A stretch of 9,141 bases of DNA, taken from assembly GCA_018660405.1 (NCBI GenBank), contig JABJKL010000001.1:1-9141 (forward strand). Direction: 5' to 3'. The notes under the pieces are model-generated. The model did no database searches. It was not told where the DNA came from and saw only the letters and a program-made list of their open reading frames with translations. This document shows, in pieces, positions 6,733 through 9,141 of this stretch; position 1 is the first letter of the stretch, and every line of letters starts with the position of its first letter. This DNA comes from Pseudomonadota bacterium. GTDB taxonomy: Bacteria > Pseudomonadota > Gammaproteobacteria > Arenicellales > Arenicellaceae. Both the position numbers and the translations under genes were made by a program.

Positions 6733-8009
6733 CTGCGCTCGTTTTAATAGGCGGTCTGTTTATATTTCTGCTCGCCGGGGTGCCCGTAGCCATGTCTCTG
6801 GGCCTGTCCAGTGCCATTGTTATGGTGCTAATGACCGATCAGTCGATGATGTCGCTGGCATTGAAATTTGCTCACACCATGAAGGTCTATCCCTTGCTAG
6901 CCATTCCGTTTTTTATATTGGCAGGCACTTTGATGAGCACTGGCGGTGTAGCCAAACGCATGATTACATTTGCAATTGCGAGTGTCGGTCATTTTCGGGG
7001 CGGGTTGGCTATGGCCTCGGTGTTGGCTTGCATGCTATTCGCCGCAGTATCGGGGTCATCGCCTGCCACGGTGCTGGCGATTGGCCCGATTGTGATTGGT
7101 GCGATGATCAAGTCAGGCTACAGCAAAAAATTCGCCGCAGGGGTGATCTGTAACGCGGGTACGCTGGGCATTTTGATTCCGCCATCTATCGTGATGGTGG
7201 TTTATGCGTCGGTCACACAAACATCGGTTGGCAAGTTATTTATGGCCGGTGTCATTCCCGGGCTTTTACTTACCCTCATGATGATGCTGGCGATTTATTT
7301 CGTGACCCGAAATATGGATATCGAATATTCGCCCAAGGCAAGTTTCAAAGAAGTATTGCGAAGCGGCAGGGAGGCGCTTTGGGGCTTGATGTTGGTAATC
7401 ATTATTATGGGCGGAATATACGCCGGTGTTTTTACCCCCACAGAAGCAGCAGCCGTCGCCGCGGTTTATGCGTTTATCGTGGTGGTGTTTATTTATAAAG
7501 ATTTGAAGCTTGCAGAAATTCCCAAGGTGCTTACAGAAAGCGCAAAATTAACCGTCACCTTGATGTTTATTATTGCCAACGCGTATGTGTTTGCCTTTGT
7601 TCTCACCACCGAGCAAATTCCGCAGTCCGCGGCCGAAGTCATTTTAAGCTCAGGCCTAAGCCCCTGGATGTTTTTATTGGTGGTGAATTTATTATTGCTG
7701 GTGGCCGGCAATTTTATAGACCCCACCTCGGTAATATTAATCGTGGTGCCCATTATTTTCCCAATTGCCATGAAGCTGGGCATTGACCCGATACACCTGG
7801 GGATTATTTTGGTGATCAATATGGAAATCGGTTTGGTCACCCCCCCGGTGGGGCTGAACTTGTTTGTTACCTCGGGCGTTACCGGCTTAACACTGGTAGA
7901 AATGATTCATGCGGCTTTGCCGTGGCTATTATTGTTGTTAACGGCGCTAATGCTGATTACCTATGTGCCGATCATTTCCACGTTCTTGCCGGACCTGATG
8001 TTTGATTGA
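6729..8009 (+). CDS. dctM: TRAP transporter large permease subunit DctM
   Basis: This 426-residue inner-membrane subunit has about a dozen hydrophobic helices and is the full length expected for the family. It moves the substrate into the cytoplasm using a sodium or proton gradient. Landmarks include YPLLAIPFFILAGTLMSTGG (54-73), the AVSGSSPATVLAIGP hairpin (106-120), GTLGILIPPS (144-153), GVFTPTEAAAVAAVY (233-247), and the second re-entrant region with DPTSVILIVVP and GLVTPPVGLNLFV (368-380). The GTG start shares the GTGA overlap with the dctQ stop, implying translational coupling. GGAG at 6718-6721 is seven bases upstream. It is the last gene of the operon and is followed by a hairpin. Confidence 0.95.
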   Translation: MTALVLIGGLFIFLLAGVPVAMSLGLSSAIVMVLMTDQSMMSLALKFAHTMKVYPLLAIPFFILAGTLMSTGGVAKRMITFAIASVGHFRGGLAMASVLACMLFAAVSGSSPATVLAIGPIVIGAMIKSGYSKKFAAGVICNAGTLGILIPPSIVMVVYASVTQTSVGKLFMAGVIPGLLLTLMMMLAIYFVTRNMDIEYSPKASFKEVLRSGREALWGLMLVIIIMGGIYAGVFTPTEAAAVAAVYAFIVVVFIYKDLKLAEIPKVLTESAKLTVTLMFIIANAYVFAFVLTTEQIPQSAAEVILSSGLSPWMFLLVVNLLLLVAGNFIDPTSVILIVVPIIFPIAMKLGIDPIHLGIILVINMEIGLVTPPVGLNLFVTSGVTGLTLVEMIHAALPWLLLLLTALMLITYVPIISTFLPDLMFD

Positions 8010-8038
8010 GCTCGGTAGATTATTCTACCGGGCGTTTA
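8010..8038 (+). terminator. Probable terminator after the TRAP operon
   Basis: Starting one base after the dctM stop, 8010-8019 pairs with 8024-8033 to make a 10-bp stem (one G-U pair; the inner seven pairs CGGTAGA/TCTACCG are perfect) closed by the tetraloop TTAT. Only a short GTTT follows instead of a full T-tract, so termination may be partial or the hairpin may protect the mRNA end. Confidence 0.6.
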
Positions 8039-8064
8039 TCACTGTTATCACCGTCAATCTTACC

Positions 8065-8173
8065 GGCATGGATTTGCCAAATACCAGAATGACACGCCGT
8101 AAATCCGTCCATGGAGGCTCAACGCCAGCTCCCTGCTGGCGATGGTCATGCTGGTATCCGCCAAATCCACGTC
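8065..8173. repeat. MITE/REP-like palindromic intergenic element
   Basis: Arms at 8070-8093 and 8145-8168 are inverted copies matching at 20 of 24 positions, with further partial pairing out to 8065 and 8173. Between them lie a 29-base single-stranded stretch (8094-8122) containing the palindrome CCATGG, then a perfect 7-bp GC-rich hairpin CGCCAGC/GCTGGCG (8123-8129 and 8135-8141, five-base loop). The whole folds as a long stem with an asymmetric inner hairpin. The layout, and the wording around CACGCCGTAAATCC and CCATGGAGGCTC, recall dispersed intergenic repeats I have seen in gammaproteobacterial genomes. That resemblance is from memory. It lies between the convergent dctM and hydrolase genes and carries no gene. 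Confidence 0.65.
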
Positions 8174-8187
8174 CAAACTGTGGGTTC

Positions 8188-8979
8188 TTATTGCTTATTC
8201 AGAAAGCCGATCAGTATCGAATTAAACTCATCGCGTTTTTGGATATTGGGCAGGTGAGCCGATTCCTTGATGATCACCAATTCTGAGCCGTCGATTCCTT
8301 CATGAAGTACCTTTGCCGACGAAACCGGGCAGGCCGGGTCGCTTTCGCCGACGATAACAATGGTCGGTGTTTTGATCTGATCTAATAAATCGCACTGGCG
8401 CATGTCGCGAATGGCTTCGGCGCAGCGAATATAGCCGGTAACATTGGATGCGTTGATCATTGTACGGACGAGATTAATTTCTTCCGGGTTTGAATCATGG
8501 TAGGGCGCTGTAAACCAGCGTCCCAGTGTTGCGTCGGCAAGGGCCTCGGTTCCGCCACTACGGGCATCAGCTATTCGATCATTCCACAGTTTTTCGGTTG
8601 GCATCACGCAGGCAGTGTCACATAGCGCAAGAGATAGTACGCGATCTGGATAATTAACCCCCAGCAACTGAGCGGAAAACCCGCCCATGGAAAGCCCTAC
8701 AAAATGAACTTGCTCGATATTTAATGCATCCAATAGCCCTACTACGTCGTCTGTTAACAGGCTTATAGAGTAGGGGGTATCCGGTGCATCAGTACCGCCA
8801 TGACCACGCTGGTCGTAACGCAGTAAGCGAAAGCCTGCGCCGGTGATTGTCTCAACCTGATCGTCCCACATGGTGTAGTTGCTGATCAGGCTATTGCTGA
8901 GCATGACGATCGGGCCATCTTCCGGGCCGTCAAATCGATAGTTGATGGATATTCCGTTGGCTTTAATGGTGGATGACAT
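8188..8979 (-). CDS. Alpha/beta hydrolase, 3-oxoadipate enol-lactonase-like
   Basis: This 263-residue cytoplasmic hydrolase has the full catalytic triad: nucleophile Ser97 in GLSMGG, Asp214 in GESDPACP, and His242 in SAHLPN. The oxyanion region is VMLSNSL (25-31) and the RYDQRGHGGTDAP segment (54-66) is typical of the PcaD branch. The length equals that of PcaD enzymes, which open the enol-lactone ring in the beta-ketoadipate pathway. No other pathway gene (pcaB, pcaC, pcaIJ) is in the window, so the activity could equally be on another ester or lactone. No good ribosome binding site precedes the ATG at 8979 (the upstream bases are A/T-rich), and no better in-frame start is evident. It converges on the TRAP operon, with the palindromic repeat between. 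Confidence 0.85.
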   Translation of the reverse strand: MSSTIKANGISINYRFDGPEDGPIVMLSNSLISNYTMWDDQVETITGAGFRLLRYDQRGHGGTDAPDTPYSISLLTDDVVGLLDALNIEQVHFVGLSMGGFSAQLLGVNYPDRVLSLALCDTACVMPTEKLWNDRIADARSGGTEALADATLGRWFTAPYHDSNPEEINLVRTMINASNVTGYIRCAEAIRDMRQCDLLDQIKTPTIVIVGESDPACPVSSAKVLHEGIDGSELVIIKESAHLPNIQKRDEFNSILIGFLNKQ

Positions 8980-8988
8980 TGTTAAGTT

Positions 8989-8999
8989 TTACTCAGTAA
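8989..8999. promoter_or_regulatory. 11-base palindrome upstream of the hydrolase gene
   Basis: TTACTCAGTAA is a perfect odd palindrome ten bases upstream of the hydrolase start. It shares the ACTCAGT core with the left arm of the inverted repeat at 2830. It may be an operator covering the ribosome-binding region, but it is short and could be chance. Confidence 0.2.
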
Positions 9000-9135
9000 T
9001 GGTGAGAATAGCGTGACTCAAGCTGTGCATAATAAAGTCTAGTTTGTCCGCGGGAGCTATTTGACCTTTCCCCCGATATTAACACCATGACAAGGATGAG
9101 ATTTCCAATTAACCTAGTATTTAGGAGATCTCAAC

Positions 9136-9141
9136 ATGAAG
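9136..9141 (+). CDS. Start of a gene running off the right edge
   Basis: ATG-AAG at 9136-9141 is preceded by AGGAG (9123-9127) with eight bases of spacing, an excellent initiation signal. Only Met-Lys is visible, so no product can be named. A different-frame ATG at 9087 is also open to the edge but has no binding site. The gene would be divergent from the hydrolase, with 156 bases between the start codons. Confidence 0.55.

Noticed and set aside
8002..8286. 94-codon plus-strand reading frame after dctM
   Set aside because: It runs through the terminator hairpin and the palindromic repeat and into the antisense of the hydrolase gene, with no family-like sequence.
9061..9089. TTGACC as a -35 box for the gene at the right edge
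   Set aside because: Five of six bases match the consensus, but no acceptable -10 element lies 16-18 bases downstream.
9087..9141. Alternative ATG at 9087 opening a frame to the right edge
   Set aside because: It has no ribosome binding site, while the ATG at 9136 in another frame has AGGAG at eight-base spacing.

Overview
The window looks like chromosomal DNA of a Gram-negative, probably marine-type gammaproteobacterium. The evidence is proteins with Sec and lipoprotein signals, a periplasmic PQQ dehydrogenase with a fused cytochrome c, a DctPQM TRAP transporter, base composition near half GC by eye, and an intergenic palindromic repeat of a style I associate with gammaproteobacterial genomes. 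The taxonomic placement is inference. No rRNA, tRNA, CRISPR array, transposase or phage gene was seen.

Layout: (1) 3-470, plus strand: C-terminal part of a conserved protein of unknown function, cut by the left edge. (2) 520-2589, minus strand: a quinohemoprotein alcohol dehydrogenase, convergent with the first gene. (3) 2590-3003: a 414-base divergent regulatory region holding a plausible sigma70 promoter for the dehydrogenase, a helically phased direct repeat, a 13-base palindrome, and a 10-bp inverted repeat that encloses almost all of a 25-codon reading frame with its own ribosome binding site. (4) 3004-8009, plus strand: a tight five-gene operon encoding a beta-propeller (NHL-like) lipoprotein, an exported DsrE-family protein, and the DctP, DctQ and DctM subunits of a TRAP transporter, closed by a hairpin. 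(5) 8065-8173: a roughly 109-bp imperfect palindrome with an internal GC-rich hairpin, resembling a MITE or REP-type repeat. (6) 8188-8979, minus strand: an alpha/beta hydrolase of the 3-oxoadipate enol-lactonase type. (7) 9136-9141: the first two codons of another plus-strand gene.

How the parts may fit together (inference): the dehydrogenase oxidises an alcohol or aldehyde in the periplasm and passes electrons through its cytochrome domain. The divergently transcribed operon supplies two accessory proteins facing the periplasm and a sodium- or proton-driven TRAP importer, probably for a carboxylate. The substrate is not readable from the sequence. The dehydrogenase carries the Asp-x-Asp metal-site signature associated with lanthanide-dependent PQQ enzymes, so rare-earth use is a concrete, testable possibility. 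The least explained parts are the structured leader with its small reading frame, the two accessory proteins in the TRAP operon, and the palindromic repeat.
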